DNA of 47,380 nt from Rhodobacteraceae bacterium CG17_big_fil_post_rev_8_21_14_2_50_63_15 (GTDB taxonomy: Bacteria > Pseudomonadota > Alphaproteobacteria > Rhodobacterales > Rhodobacteraceae), in assembly GCA_002783205.1 (NCBI GenBank), contig PFEY01000068.1:5944-53323 (forward strand). The letters are read 5' to 3'. This document shows positions 33,543 to 40,968 of this stretch, in pieces; within the stretch, counting starts at the first letter, position 1; each line of letters starts with the position of its first letter. Under the pieces are notes generated by a model. That model ran no database searches. It had not been told where the DNA came from and saw only the letters and a program-made list of their open reading frames with translations. The position numbers and the translations under genes were made by a program.

Positions 33543-34418
33543 CTAAAGCTCTGGCCCGGTCTCCAGCGCCGCGCGCAGGCGGCGTAGATGATCGGGCAGG
33601 GCGCGTGCCGTAGTCTCGGCCTCGCGGATCAGGCCGTCGAAATGCAACGTCAGGGCCTGCACCCGTTCGGTATCGCGAAAGACCATGTAGTTGCGGCCGA
33701 TATAGAGCACGGCGAGGAGCGGTCCGAAGATGGTGATCGGCGCCGAATAGACCCGTCTGGCATCAAACAGAGAGAGCCGCAGGCGGGGATAGAGTTGCGT
33801 GGTGACATCGATCAGCCGGTCGAGTTGCGCGCGGCGCAGATCGGCCGGCAGCCCGCTGTAGTAGCCCTCGGCGCGGGCGAAGCTGTCAAGTTCGTGCAAG
33901 GGCAGCGCGATCTCGTAGTCCGAGCGTGCCGCGCGCATCCAGGCCATGCGATCCTCTGAGGCGCCGATAGCCTGATCGGTCGAGCGCCCCAGATGCGGTG
34001 TGTATTCCCATTCCAGCATGGCGCGGGTCTTGAGCATGTCGGGCAGGGCGGCGGGGACATGGCGGATCTTGTAGCCCGCGGCCTCCTTGTGCCACTGAAA
34101 GATCTGCTCATCGACAAGCGCGCGGGGGGCCTCGGTCAGCGATGCCGTCGAGGCCAGCATGTCGGCTGCGGTCTCCGGCCGGTCGGTGAGACCGAGGAGC
34201 CAGTCCGCCGAAACACCCAGGGCGGCCGCACAGGCCCCGACCACCTGCGCATTGGGCAGGCGGGCGGAGGGGGCCTTGAGGAGTTGCGAAATGGTCGAAC
34301 GGTCCACGCCGATGGCGCGCGCGAGGCTGCTCTGATTGCTGTGGCGCAGGCGCATCGCGTCCGTGAGGCGGGTGCGAAACAGGGTGGCGCGCAGGCGTTT
34401 GTCGATAATTTTAATCAT
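33543..34418 (-). CDS. XRE-type HTH regulator with large unknown C-terminal domain
   Basis: A 291-residue protein with an N-terminal cro/C1-type HTH at about 20-80 (RLTDAMRLRHSNQSSLARAI, GVDRSTISQLLKAPSARLPN, VVGACAAALGVSADWLLGLT). The remaining 200 residues hold EWEYTPHLGRSTDQAIGASE and a TQLYPRLRLSLFDARRVYSAPITIFG stretch, with no family I can name. This is the layout of a repressor with a fused sensor domain. Start set at MIKIIDKRLRATLF; the open frame runs far upstream without family resemblance. Palindromes at 34422-34435 and 34455-34469 lie between it and the divergent desaturase, suggesting autoregulation and control of the desaturase (inference). Confidence 0.82.
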   Translation of the reverse strand: MIKIIDKRLRATLFRTRLTDAMRLRHSNQSSLARAIGVDRSTISQLLKAPSARLPNAQVVGACAAALGVSADWLLGLTDRPETAADMLASTASLTEAPRALVDEQIFQWHKEAAGYKIRHVPAALPDMLKTRAMLEWEYTPHLGRSTDQAIGASEDRMAWMRAARSDYEIALPLHELDSFARAEGYYSGLPADLRRAQLDRLIDVTTQLYPRLRLSLFDARRVYSAPITIFGPLLAVLYIGRNYMVFRDTERVQALTLHFDGLIREAETTARALPDHLRRLRAALETGPEL

Positions 34419-34421
34419 GTG

Positions 34422-34469
34422 GTGAATTAAATCACGTTTGCAGAAAAATGTTAACCATTTCCGAAATGG
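34422..34469. promoter_or_regulatory. Two palindromic operators between XRE regulator and desaturase
   Basis: GTGAATTAAATCAC (34422-34435) is symmetric at 12 of 14 positions and lies four bases from the regulator start, over its ribosome-binding region. CCATTTC-C-GAAATGG (34455-34469) is a perfect 15-base palindrome midway between the two genes. Both are AT-rich islands in GC-rich DNA, as expected of regulator binding sites. Confidence 0.55.
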
Positions 34470-34511
34470 CGGATTCACCTGATCGAAAGCACTCTTGGGG
34501 TTGAGTGAGGT

Positions 34512-35447
34512 ATGATGCCGACAATCGAACAGGTGAGACGGGAAGCGGTCGAACGCGGGGCAGGGGCCGGCGTGGAATGGCCAACGCTGGGTCTCTTGTT
34601 GCTGAGTTATCTGGGCTGGATCATCGGCACCACCTGGGCGGCTGCGCTCTCTCTGCCGCTCGGGATTGTGCTCACCGCGCTGGCGATCACGTTGCATTCG
34701 TCGCTTTGTCATGAGGCGATGCATGGCCATCCGTTCCGCGCGCGGTTCTGGAACGAGGCTCTCGTCTTTCCCTGTCTGTGTCTTTTCATTCCCTATGGCC
34801 GGTTTCGGGACAGTCATCTTGCCCATCATCGCGATGCGGCTCTGACTGATCCCTATGACGATCCGGAATCGAATTATCTTGATCCCGCGGTTTGGGCGCG
34901 GTTGCCGGACGGCCTGCGCGCGCTGTTGCGGCTCAACAACACGCTGGCCGGACGGATGCTGCTGGGGCCGCTGATCGGCGTGGCGGTGTTTGTGCGGGCC
35001 GACTGGCGGGCGATCCGGCGCGGCGACCGCAGGGTGCGTGACGCCTGGCTCTGGCATGTTCCGGCGGTGGCGCTGGTTCTGCTCTGGCTGGCCCATGCGC
35101 CGATGCCGGTCTGGGCCTATCTGATCGCGGTCTGGATCGGGCTAGGGATCCTCAAGATCCGCACCTTTCTCGAACATCGTGCGCATGAGCGCAGCAGCGG
35201 CCGCACCGTGATCATCGAGGATCGCGGGCCGCTGGCGCTGCTCTTTCTCAACAACAACCTGCATGTCGTGCATCACATGCATCCCGATGTCGCGTGGTAT
35301 CGGCTTCCGGCGCTCTATGCGGCGCGGCGCGATCACTACCGCGCGCGCAACGACGGCTATGTCTATCGCTCCTATGGAGAGATCTTTCGCGCGCATTTCT
35401 GGCGCGCCAAGGATCCGGTGGCGCATCCGCTCTGGCCCTGGCGGTGA
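34512..35447 (+). CDS. Membrane fatty-acid desaturase-type di-iron enzyme
   Basis: A 311-residue membrane di-iron enzyme of the fatty-acid desaturase/hydroxylase family. Three histidine boxes are seen: HSSLCHEAMHGHP (HEAMH), DSHLAHHRD (HLAHH) and LHVVHHMHPDVAW (HVVHH). Hydrophobic segments flank them (LLLLSYLGWIIGTTWAAALS, VPAVALVLLWLAHAP, VWAYLIAVWIGLGIL). GAGTGAGG lies just upstream of the paired ATGs at 34512/34515. The likely job is adding a double bond or hydroxyl to a membrane lipid chain or related lipid. Divergent from the XRE regulator, its likely controller. Confidence 0.88.
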   Translation: MMPTIEQVRREAVERGAGAGVEWPTLGLLLLSYLGWIIGTTWAAALSLPLGIVLTALAITLHSSLCHEAMHGHPFRARFWNEALVFPCLCLFIPYGRFRDSHLAHHRDAALTDPYDDPESNYLDPAVWARLPDGLRALLRLNNTLAGRMLLGPLIGVAVFVRADWRAIRRGDRRVRDAWLWHVPAVALVLLWLAHAPMPVWAYLIAVWIGLGILKIRTFLEHRAHERSSGRTVIIEDRGPLALLFLNNNLHVVHHMHPDVAWYRLPALYAARRDHYRARNDGYVYRSYGEIFRAHFWRAKDPVAHPLWPWR

Positions 35448-35503
35448 GCAGCGCCTGATCTGACCCCGCTGGCCAATCCCGACTATCCGTTGCATGACAG
35501 GGT

Positions 35504-36406
35504 ATGGATTCCTGGATCATCCTCTCAGTTGCGGCGGCGGCGTTTCAGACGCTGCGCTTCATGCTGCAAAAGCATCTCAGCATGGGGGCGCTCAGCGTTG
35601 GTGGCGCGACGCTGGCGCGGTTTTTCTATTCCGCGCCATTCATTGTCATCCTTGCTCCGGGGTCTCTCCTCGCCACCGGCGCGCTCTGGCCCGGCACCTC
35701 GGCCCTGTTCTGGGCCTATGCGGTGGTTGGCGGTCTGTCACAAATCCTTGCCACCTGGTGCGTCGTGGCGCTCTTTGCGGAGCGTAACTTTGCGGTCGGC
35801 ATCACCTTCAAGAAAACCGAAGTCGTGCAAACGGCACTCGTCGGTCTGGTGATTCTTGGCGACCGGATCACCGCCTTGGGGCTGGGTGCGATCCTCATTG
35901 GTCTTGTCGGTGTTCTGATCCTGTCGGACAGGCCAGAGAAAAAGGGCTACTGGGGACAGCGGATTGCCAACCGTGCGGCCGGTCTTGGTCTTGCCTCCGG
36001 GGCGTTCTTTGCCGTTTCGGCGGTTACGTATCGCGGTGCCACGCTGGAGATTGCCAGCGACGATGCGTTCACGCGCGCCGGGCTCACGCTGATGATGGTG
36101 ACGGTGATGCAGGCCCTTGCCGTGACGCTCTGGCTCATCTGGCGCGAACCGGGTCAGGTCGGCCGGGTTCTTGCGGCCTGGCGCACCGCTGTCTGGATGG
36201 GCCTGACCGGGATGGCAGGAAGCCTCTGCTGGTTCACGGCCTTCACGTTGCAGAACGCGGCCTATGTCTTTGCCGTGGGGCAGGTCGAAGTGATCTTTTC
36301 GCTCATCGCTTCGGTGCTCTTTTTTGGCGAGAGGATCACCCGGCGCGAGGGCTGGGGGATCGCTCTGATCACGCTGTCGGTGATCGCAGTGGTGATGTTC
36401 CGTTGA
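35504..36406 (+). CDS. EamA/DMT-family transporter
   Basis: A 300-residue inner-membrane protein with about ten hydrophobic segments in two repeated halves, the drug/metabolite transporter pattern. Seen: IILSVAAAAFQTLRFMLQKHL at the N-terminus, an end-of-first-half stretch VVQTALVGLVILGDRITALGLGAILIGLVGVLIL, and the matching second-half ending VIFSLIASVLFFGERITRREGWGIALITLSVIAVVMF. The FGERITxxExxGIxLI form is typical of EamA. Substrate unknown; exporters of amino acids or metabolites are common in the family. Its 3' end overlaps the convergent NUDIX gene by 38 bases. Confidence 0.9.
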   Translation: MDSWIILSVAAAAFQTLRFMLQKHLSMGALSVGGATLARFFYSAPFIVILAPGSLLATGALWPGTSALFWAYAVVGGLSQILATWCVVALFAERNFAVGITFKKTEVVQTALVGLVILGDRITALGLGAILIGLVGVLILSDRPEKKGYWGQRIANRAAGLGLASGAFFAVSAVTYRGATLEIASDDAFTRAGLTLMMVTVMQALAVTLWLIWREPGQVGRVLAAWRTAVWMGLTGMAGSLCWFTAFTLQNAAYVFAVGQVEVIFSLIASVLFFGERITRREGWGIALITLSVIAVVMFR

Positions 36407-37085
36407 GCCGCAGGAAAAGGCTCTCCTCGTCATCATTGCGAAAGAACGGGACAGAGGCGGGCGGTGTTCGGTCATGTGCCCGTGCGGCCACCTCGGCCAG
36501 CACCACCTCGGTGATGAAGGGCAGGTCAAAGCGGCGCACCTCCGCGAGCGGCACCCATTGCAGGTGATCGAGTTCGTCGCAGGCGGCGGCAAAATCATCC
36601 GGATCGCCGGCGATCGCCTCGGCGTGAACCAGAAAGAAGCGCGCGTCGAACCGGCGCGGACGGCCGGGTGGGGTGATCGCGCGGAACACGAATTGCAACG
36701 CGTCGGCCACCGGCACAAGGCCGCGCGCGGCAAAGCCGGACCAATCCGCAGGCACCGTGCCGGGCCATTGCCCGGCCGTGCCAAGCGTCAGTCCGGTTTC
36801 CTCCCAGAGTTCGCGGATTGCGGCGGCGGCAAGCGCATGGCCAAGATCGCGCGCGCAGTCCTCGCGCAGTCGTTCGGCGCAGAGTGCGGGCAGCGCGCGC
36901 GCCAATGGCACATCGGCGTCGGCGGCATCCACCGCGCCACCGGGAAAGACGAACTTGTTTGGCATGAAGGCCGCCTTTGCCCCGCGCTGGCCCATCAGAA
37001 CATGCTGTCCGTGCTCTGTCTCGCGCAGAACGATCACGGTGGCGGCGTCGCGCAGCGAGGATTTGTCCTGAGCTGAGGTGGTCAT
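36369..37085 (-). CDS. NUDIX hydrolase
   Basis: A 238-residue NUDIX-family hydrolase acting on a nucleoside-diphosphate-linked compound. Seen: DAATVIVLRETEHGQHVLMGQRG at the N-terminus, FVFPGGAVD, and the core of the NUDIX box AAIRELWEETGLTLG (RExxEExG). The GX5E part is separated by a long insert (about residues 55-85), as in the NUDT7/NUDT8/NUDT19 CoA-type relatives. Convergent with the EamA gene; a DUF983 gene lies 24 bases upstream on the same strand, so they may be co-transcribed. Confidence 0.9.
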   Translation of the reverse strand: MTTSAQDKSSLRDAATVIVLRETEHGQHVLMGQRGAKAAFMPNKFVFPGGAVDAADADVPLARALPALCAERLREDCARDLGHALAAAAIRELWEETGLTLGTAGQWPGTVPADWSGFAARGLVPVADALQFVFRAITPPGRPRRFDARFFLVHAEAIAGDPDDFAAACDELDHLQWVPLAEVRRFDLPFITEVVLAEVAARAHDRTPPASVPFFRNDDEESLFLRLNGTSPLRSPTA

Positions 37086-37109
37086 GCGGACCCTTTCGCG
37101 GCATTGGGC

Positions 37110-37502
37110 CTAGGCGTGTTCCTTGAACCCATGCATCAGGCGGGCCCACTGAAAGGCGACGATGGCCCCTTTCAGTCGCGGTAAGAGGTAGAGCGAGAGC
37201 GCGACGGTGCCAATAGCGAATATGGTGAACAGCACCAGCGGTTCGGGCCGAAACGTCTCGAACACGATCAGCAGCAGCGGCGCCATGATATGCCCCACGA
37301 TCAGGATCGTGAGATAGGCAGGTCCGTCATCGGCGCGATGATGGCTGAAATCTTCGCGGCAGACCGGACAGGTGTCGCGCACCGTGAGATATCCCTTGAG
37401 GATCGGGCCTGAACCGCAATTCGGACATTTACCGGAAAAGCCCCGGCGCAATGCGGGCCATAAGGCGCGACCGGTCGGGTTGGGGGTCGTCGAATCGGGC
37501 AT
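37110..37502 (-). CDS. DUF983 membrane protein with zinc-ribbon-like N-terminus
   Basis: A 130-residue DUF983 protein. Seen: KCPNCGSGPILKGYLTV, then CPVCREDFSHHRADDGPAY, two CxxC pairs that probably bind zinc, followed by two membrane segments (LTILIVGHIMAPLLLIVFETF and LVLFTIFAIGTVALSLYLLP) and the end LKGAIVAFQWARLMHGF typical of the family. Function unknown; the family is common in alphaproteobacteria. Upstream of the NUDIX gene in the same direction. The 234 bases to the EF-hand gene carry no called gene. Confidence 0.88.
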   Translation of the reverse strand: MPDSTTPNPTGRALWPALRRGFSGKCPNCGSGPILKGYLTVRDTCPVCREDFSHHRADDGPAYLTILIVGHIMAPLLLIVFETFRPEPLVLFTIFAIGTVALSLYLLPRLKGAIVAFQWARLMHGFKEHA

Positions 37503-37736
37503 GGTTCACTCGTTTTTGGATGCCGCAAGTTGGGGCAGATCGCGCTGAAAGGAAAGATGCGGCGCCGGGCTTGCGTCGCGATGTCGCAAATTGCGACCTT
37601 CGAGACAAGCGGGGGCGTCGAATTTTCAGTCGCGCACGCCGGAAGTTCGGGCATCCCCCGTATCAAGGGATGGAAGCCCTCGCGACCTGCGGGCGTTTTA
37701 CGAGACGGCAACGATATCCTTGAGGGAGATACGACG

Positions 37737-38219
37737 ATGAAGATCACTGTTCTGAGAACTGCACTGGCCGCGATGGTGGTGGTGGGCGGTGTGGGGTCGC
37801 TCCACGCCGAGAGCGAGATGAAAAACATGCGGCACGGCATGGGGATGCAGCCGAGTTTCGAGGAGTTGGACGCTGATGCCGATGGCAAGATCACGCCAGA
37901 GGAAATGGCGGCCCAGATGCAGGCCCGTTTCGAGGGGGCGGATGGCAATGGCGATGGCGCGCTCTCGCGCGATGAGTTGATCGCCCGGATGACAGAGCGA
38001 CAGGCCGAGCGGATCGCGGCCCATGCCGACCACATGATCGAGCGGCACGATACCGATGGCGATGGCATGATCAGCCCGGATGAGATGAAGGCGGGCCGGG
38101 ACGGGCGGATGTTCAAGCGCGCTGACACGGATGGCGACGGCGCAATCAGCAAGGCAGAGTTTGATGCGATGCGCGAGGACATGCGGGCAAGGCATCAGGC
38201 CAAGAAGGCCAAGCAATAG
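37737..38219 (+). CDS. Exported four-EF-hand calcium-binding protein
   Basis: A 160-residue protein with a Sec signal peptide (MKITVLRTALAAMVVVGGVG, cleavage near LHAES) and four canonical 12-residue EF loops: DADADGKITPEE, DGNGDGALSRDE, DTDGDGMISPDE and DTDGDGAISKAE, each with Asp at position 1 and Glu at 12. A His/Met-rich stretch (MKNMRHGMGMQ) follows the signal and could bind another metal. GAGGGAG precedes the ATG. Probably a periplasmic calcium buffer or sensor. A hairpin and 62 bases separate it from the ECF sigma gene in the same direction. Confidence 0.9.
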   Translation: MKITVLRTALAAMVVVGGVGSLHAESEMKNMRHGMGMQPSFEELDADADGKITPEEMAAQMQARFEGADGNGDGALSRDELIARMTERQAERIAAHADHMIERHDTDGDGMISPDEMKAGRDGRMFKRADTDGDGAISKAEFDAMREDMRARHQAKKAKQ

Positions 38220-38227
38220 CCGCGGCA

Positions 38228-38258
38228 CCCGGCCCTGACCACGCTGGCCAGGGCCGGG
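38228..38258 (+). terminator. Hairpin after the EF-hand gene
   Basis: CCCGGCCCTG (38228-38237) and CAGGGCCGGG (38249-38258) form a perfect ten-base stem with an 11-base loop, directly after the EF-hand stop. Without a T-run it may be a partial terminator that lowers read-through into the sigma-factor gene. Confidence 0.55.
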
Positions 38259-38281
38259 GTTCAGCGATAGGCTCGGGGGCG

Positions 38282-38866
38282 ATGGACATGCCATTTGACG
38301 CCATGGGCGAGACGTCGGACGAGGCCTTGCTGGTGCTCTTCGCCAATGGCGACGGGGCGGCAGCGCGAGTGCTGACGCAGCGTCTGACGCCTCGGGTCAT
38401 GGCGCATGCCTACCGGTTGCTCGGGCACCACGCGGAGGCCGAGGATGTGACGCAGGAGGCGATGCTGCGGCTCTGGAAACAGGCGGCCAATTGGCGGCAG
38501 GGCGAGGCAAGGGTCAGCACATGGCTCTACCGGGTGGTGGCCAATCTCTGCATCGACCGCAGACGGCGCGCGCGCGGGGTGGCGCTTGAGAGCATCCCCG
38601 AGCCCGAGGATGACACGGCCAGCGCCGCAGAGGTTCTTCAGGATCGGGCGCGCGCCGCCGCCTTGCAATCCGCGCTCGACGCGCTTCCGGACCGGCAGCG
38701 TCAAGCGGTGGTGTTGCGCCATCTCGATGGACTGGCCAATCCGGAGATCGCGGAGATCATGGAGATCACCGTGGAAGCGGTGGAAAGCCTGACGTCGCGC
38801 GGCAAGCGGGCGCTGGCTGCGGCGCTCGGAGCGAGACAAGAGGAGTTGGGATATGCCGATGACTGA
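38282..38866 (+). CDS. ECF-type RNA polymerase sigma factor
   Basis: A 194-residue extracytoplasmic-function sigma factor. Seen: region 2 (LTPRVMAHAYRLLGHHAEAE, then DVTQEAMLRLWKQAANWRQG, then STWLYRVVANLCIDRRRR) and region 4 (LDALPDRQRQAVVLRHLDGL, then ANPEIAEIMEITVEAVESLTSRGKRAL). No additional domain. The following gene overlaps it by 14 bases and encodes a small membrane protein likely to be its anti-sigma partner. The position after an EF-hand protein and before a ZraP/CnrX-like protein suggests control by a periplasmic metal or envelope signal (inference). Confidence 0.92.
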   Translation: MDMPFDAMGETSDEALLVLFANGDGAAARVLTQRLTPRVMAHAYRLLGHHAEAEDVTQEAMLRLWKQAANWRQGEARVSTWLYRVVANLCIDRRRRARGVALESIPEPEDDTASAAEVLQDRARAAALQSALDALPDRQRQAVVLRHLDGLANPEIAEIMEITVEAVESLTSRGKRALAAALGARQEELGYADD

Positions 38867-39206
38867 TAATGAACCGGACAGGACCGGCCTGAACGTCTAT
38901 CTTGACGCCGCCCGCGCGCGGCGCGCGGCGCCATCGAGCGACCTTCTGGCGCGGATCATGGCGGATGCGCAGGCGGTGCAGGCGGCAGCCGACCTGCGTC
39001 CTGCGCCTTTGCGGGCGGGTCTGGCCGAACAGTTCTATCGCCTGCTGGGAGGCTGGCCGGCTTTTGCGGGCCTTGCCACGGCGGCTGCAACCGGGGTCTG
39101 GCTGGGCACGAATTTGCCGGTGGCGCCGCTTTCTGCGGGCGAGGTGGGCTATCTGGTGGATATCGCCCCGGAGCTTGCCTTTGATCTGGCGGGGGGGGAT
39201 TTCTGA
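38853..39206 (+). CDS. Small single-pass membrane protein, probable anti-sigma factor
   Basis: A 117-residue protein with a charged N-terminal cytoplasmic half (VYLDAARARRAAPSSDLLAR) and one hydrophobic segment (WPAFAGLATAAATGVWLGTN). AGGAG precedes the ATG, which lies inside the end of the sigma gene. I see no zinc-type HxxxCxxC anti-sigma motif, so the role is inferred only from coupling with the sigma gene. Its stop overlaps the next start by one base (TGATG), so all three genes appear to be made together. Confidence 0.7.
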   Translation: MPMTDNEPDRTGLNVYLDAARARRAAPSSDLLARIMADAQAVQAAADLRPAPLRAGLAEQFYRLLGGWPAFAGLATAAATGVWLGTNLPVAPLSAGEVGYLVDIAPELAFDLAGGDF

Positions 39207-39712
39207 TGGTGGTGAAACCGGACGCGGGCGGGCGGATGGTGCCTTGGGCGCGCGGCCTGCTGATTGCCTCGCTGACGCTCAATATCCTGATGGTGGGGCT
39301 GGCCGCGGGGTGGGCGCTGCGTCATGGTTGGCCGCAGGAGGCCTCTCATTCCGCGCGGATGGATCTGGTGGGGGGGCCGCTCACACGCGCCCTGAGCGAG
39401 GTGGACCGCCGCGAGATCGGGCGCAGGATGCGGCAGGCCCAACGTGAGCGCGGAGATTTTCGTCAAGAGATACGGGCCGGTTTCGAGGCCCTTGTGGACA
39501 ATCTGCGGGCGGTTCCCTTTGACCCCGAACGAGTGGCCGCAACGATGCGCGCGCAGCGCAAGGGCGTGGCTGAACGGTTTGATCTGGGTCAGCAGGTGCT
39601 GATCGAACATCTGGCGCAGATGAGCGATGCCGAGCGCGGCGCCTATGCCGACCGGGTGCAGGCGCGTATCGACGAGGATCGCGCGCAGCACGGTCATCGG
39701 CCCAAGGAGTAA
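39206..39712 (+). CDS. Periplasmic ZraP/CnrX-like metal-sensor protein
   Basis: A 168-residue protein anchored by an N-terminal segment (ARGLLIASLTLNILMVGLAAGWAL), followed by a long helical periplasmic part: VDRREIGRRMRQAQRERGDFR, then EIRAGFEALVDNLRAVPFDP, then VLIEHLAQMSDAERGAYADRV. This helical hairpin layout with LxxLxxxPFDPxxvxxxl is the pattern of the heavy-metal sensor/resistance group (CnrX, ZraP, Spy-like). Few His or Cys are present, so the metal-binding role is uncertain. Third gene of the sigma operon; it may sense the envelope signal. Confidence 0.75.
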   Translation: MVVKPDAGGRMVPWARGLLIASLTLNILMVGLAAGWALRHGWPQEASHSARMDLVGGPLTRALSEVDRREIGRRMRQAQRERGDFRQEIRAGFEALVDNLRAVPFDPERVAATMRAQRKGVAERFDLGQQVLIEHLAQMSDAERGAYADRVQARIDEDRAQHGHRPKE

Positions 39713-39784
39713 AGCGGGTCATCGCTGGAGACTGGCGCACCGAGGATGCGAACAGGATGCGAATGGCTGGAGGGGTGCCGGATG

Positions 39785-40264
39785 TCAGTCGTCCACTGAT
39801 CCGTGGACCGCGAATTGCGCGATCCCGGCATCCTGCGCTGCGATCACGCTGAAGGTTTCGCGCACCCCCGCCTCTGTCAGGTCTCGCAGGACGGTCAGCA
39901 GCGTATTGGGCGCATGATCCTCGCAGAGATCGGCCATCTGGGCGATCTCCTCGAGGGCCACGGGACGGGCGGAGTCAAGATCGGGCGCGCCGTAGAACTC
40001 CACGAAATGCTGGGCGAGGTGTTCTGTCAGGGAGTCGCATTCGGCCTCTTCCATCTGTGTGACCGCAACGAATGTCACCCGGCCGAAGGTCTCGATCCCG
40101 AGCCAGCCGTTCGCAAAGGCCTGACGCGCCTTGCCGGTCAGATCCGCCTGCGTCCAGTTGGAGAACTCGAACCCGCCCGACAGGCACCACTCACCGGTGC
40201 GCGCCGGGCTGTGATAGACGCGCTGGTCGCTTTCATCGAAGTGGATCGCGCGGGCGAGTTTCAT
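39785..40264 (-). CDS. Conserved cytoplasmic protein (DUF6505-like)
   Basis: A 159-residue protein, last gene of the minus-strand operon with the DUF4444-type ligase and Mrp/ApbC. Seen: LARAIHFDESDQRVYHSPAR, then GEWCLSGGFEFSNWT, then KARQAFANGWLGIETFGRVTFV and HLAQHFVEFYGAPDLDSAR. This matches a protein group found with this ligase in Rhodobacteraceae, which I believe carries the label DUF6505. Function unknown. Its start overlaps the DUF4444 gene by four bases. Confidence 0.7.
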   Translation of the reverse strand: MKLARAIHFDESDQRVYHSPARTGEWCLSGGFEFSNWTQADLTGKARQAFANGWLGIETFGRVTFVAVTQMEEAECDSLTEHLAQHFVEFYGAPDLDSARPVALEEIAQMADLCEDHAPNTLLTVLRDLTEAGVRETFSVIAAQDAGIAQFAVHGSVDD

Positions 40265-40968
40265 GTCGGGGTCTCCAGAATCGTGCTGAGCGGAATGAGA
40301 TGGGTCGTCTCGTCGGCGCTGAGCAACATGCCAAAATGTTCATCAACGCCAATGAATGTGCCTCTGAGGCCGTTTTGCGTGACCTCCTTGCCGATTGACC
40401 ACGCGAGGCCACGCCATTCGGCATGAAGGGCGCGGGTGCCCTCCGCTTCCCATGTATTGATCCACAGGAGCGTATGGCGCGCCCAGGCTTCGAGCAAGAG
40501 CAGAGCGTCCACCTCGGCGCAGCCTTCGTCATGAAGTGCCGTCTGATCGGGGGTGTCACCCGGCCGATCCGTCGTTTGAAGGAGCGGCAGGTCGAGGCCC
40601 ACGACCAGCCAGGCCGGTTCCGCGGCCGGATCACGGCCGCCGGCTGCGACGCGCAATCGCCCGCAACATGCCGCGTTGACGCGAATCCCGCCGGCCCATT
40701 CGAGGTGCACCGCCACTTCCGGCGGGGCGAGCGCCCCGAGCGCGTTCTGAAAGCCAATGCCGCAGGCGGGCAGCATGGCCATCGCCTCTTTCAGGGGCAC
40801 CTCGGGCACCAGCACCAGCGCCGCGAGCAACCGGTTGACGGTGATGTTGTGCACGATCAGACCGGCATCGCAGCCCGAGACCGCCATGGTGCAGGCGGTG
40901 GCGAACGGATCGGTCGCGCCGGACACCGCGAGGCCGGACAGCAGCGGTGGAAAGCTCGGTGCGTTCAT
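40261..40968 (-). CDS. Biotin/lipoate ligase-like protein with C-terminal DUF4444
   Basis: A 235-residue protein that looks like a divergent biotin/lipoate A/B protein ligase domain followed by a C-terminal DUF4444 part. Seen: ITVNRLLAALVLVPEVPLKE and WAGGIRVNAACCGRLRVAAG in the ligase-like part, and LLWINTWEAEGTRALHAEWR, GLRGTFIGVDEHFGMLLS in the C-terminal part. The usual GRGRxGR biotin-ligase motif is not seen, so activity on biotin is doubtful. It overlaps both neighbours by four bases, so it is tightly linked with Mrp/ApbC. Confidence 0.72.
   Translation of the reverse strand: MNAPSFPPLLSGLAVSGATDPFATACTMAVSGCDAGLIVHNITVNRLLAALVLVPEVPLKEAMAMLPACGIGFQNALGALAPPEVAVHLEWAGGIRVNAACCGRLRVAAGGRDPAAEPAWLVVGLDLPLLQTTDRPGDTPDQTALHDEGCAEVDALLLLEAWARHTLLWINTWEAEGTRALHAEWRGLAWSIGKEVTQNGLRGTFIGVDEHFGMLLSADETTHLIPLSTILETPT

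Noticed and set aside
34419..35096. Upstream extension of the XRE regulator frame
   Set aside because: Overlaps the divergent desaturase with its three His boxes; the extension is rich in Arg/Pro/Gln and has no resemblance to the family.
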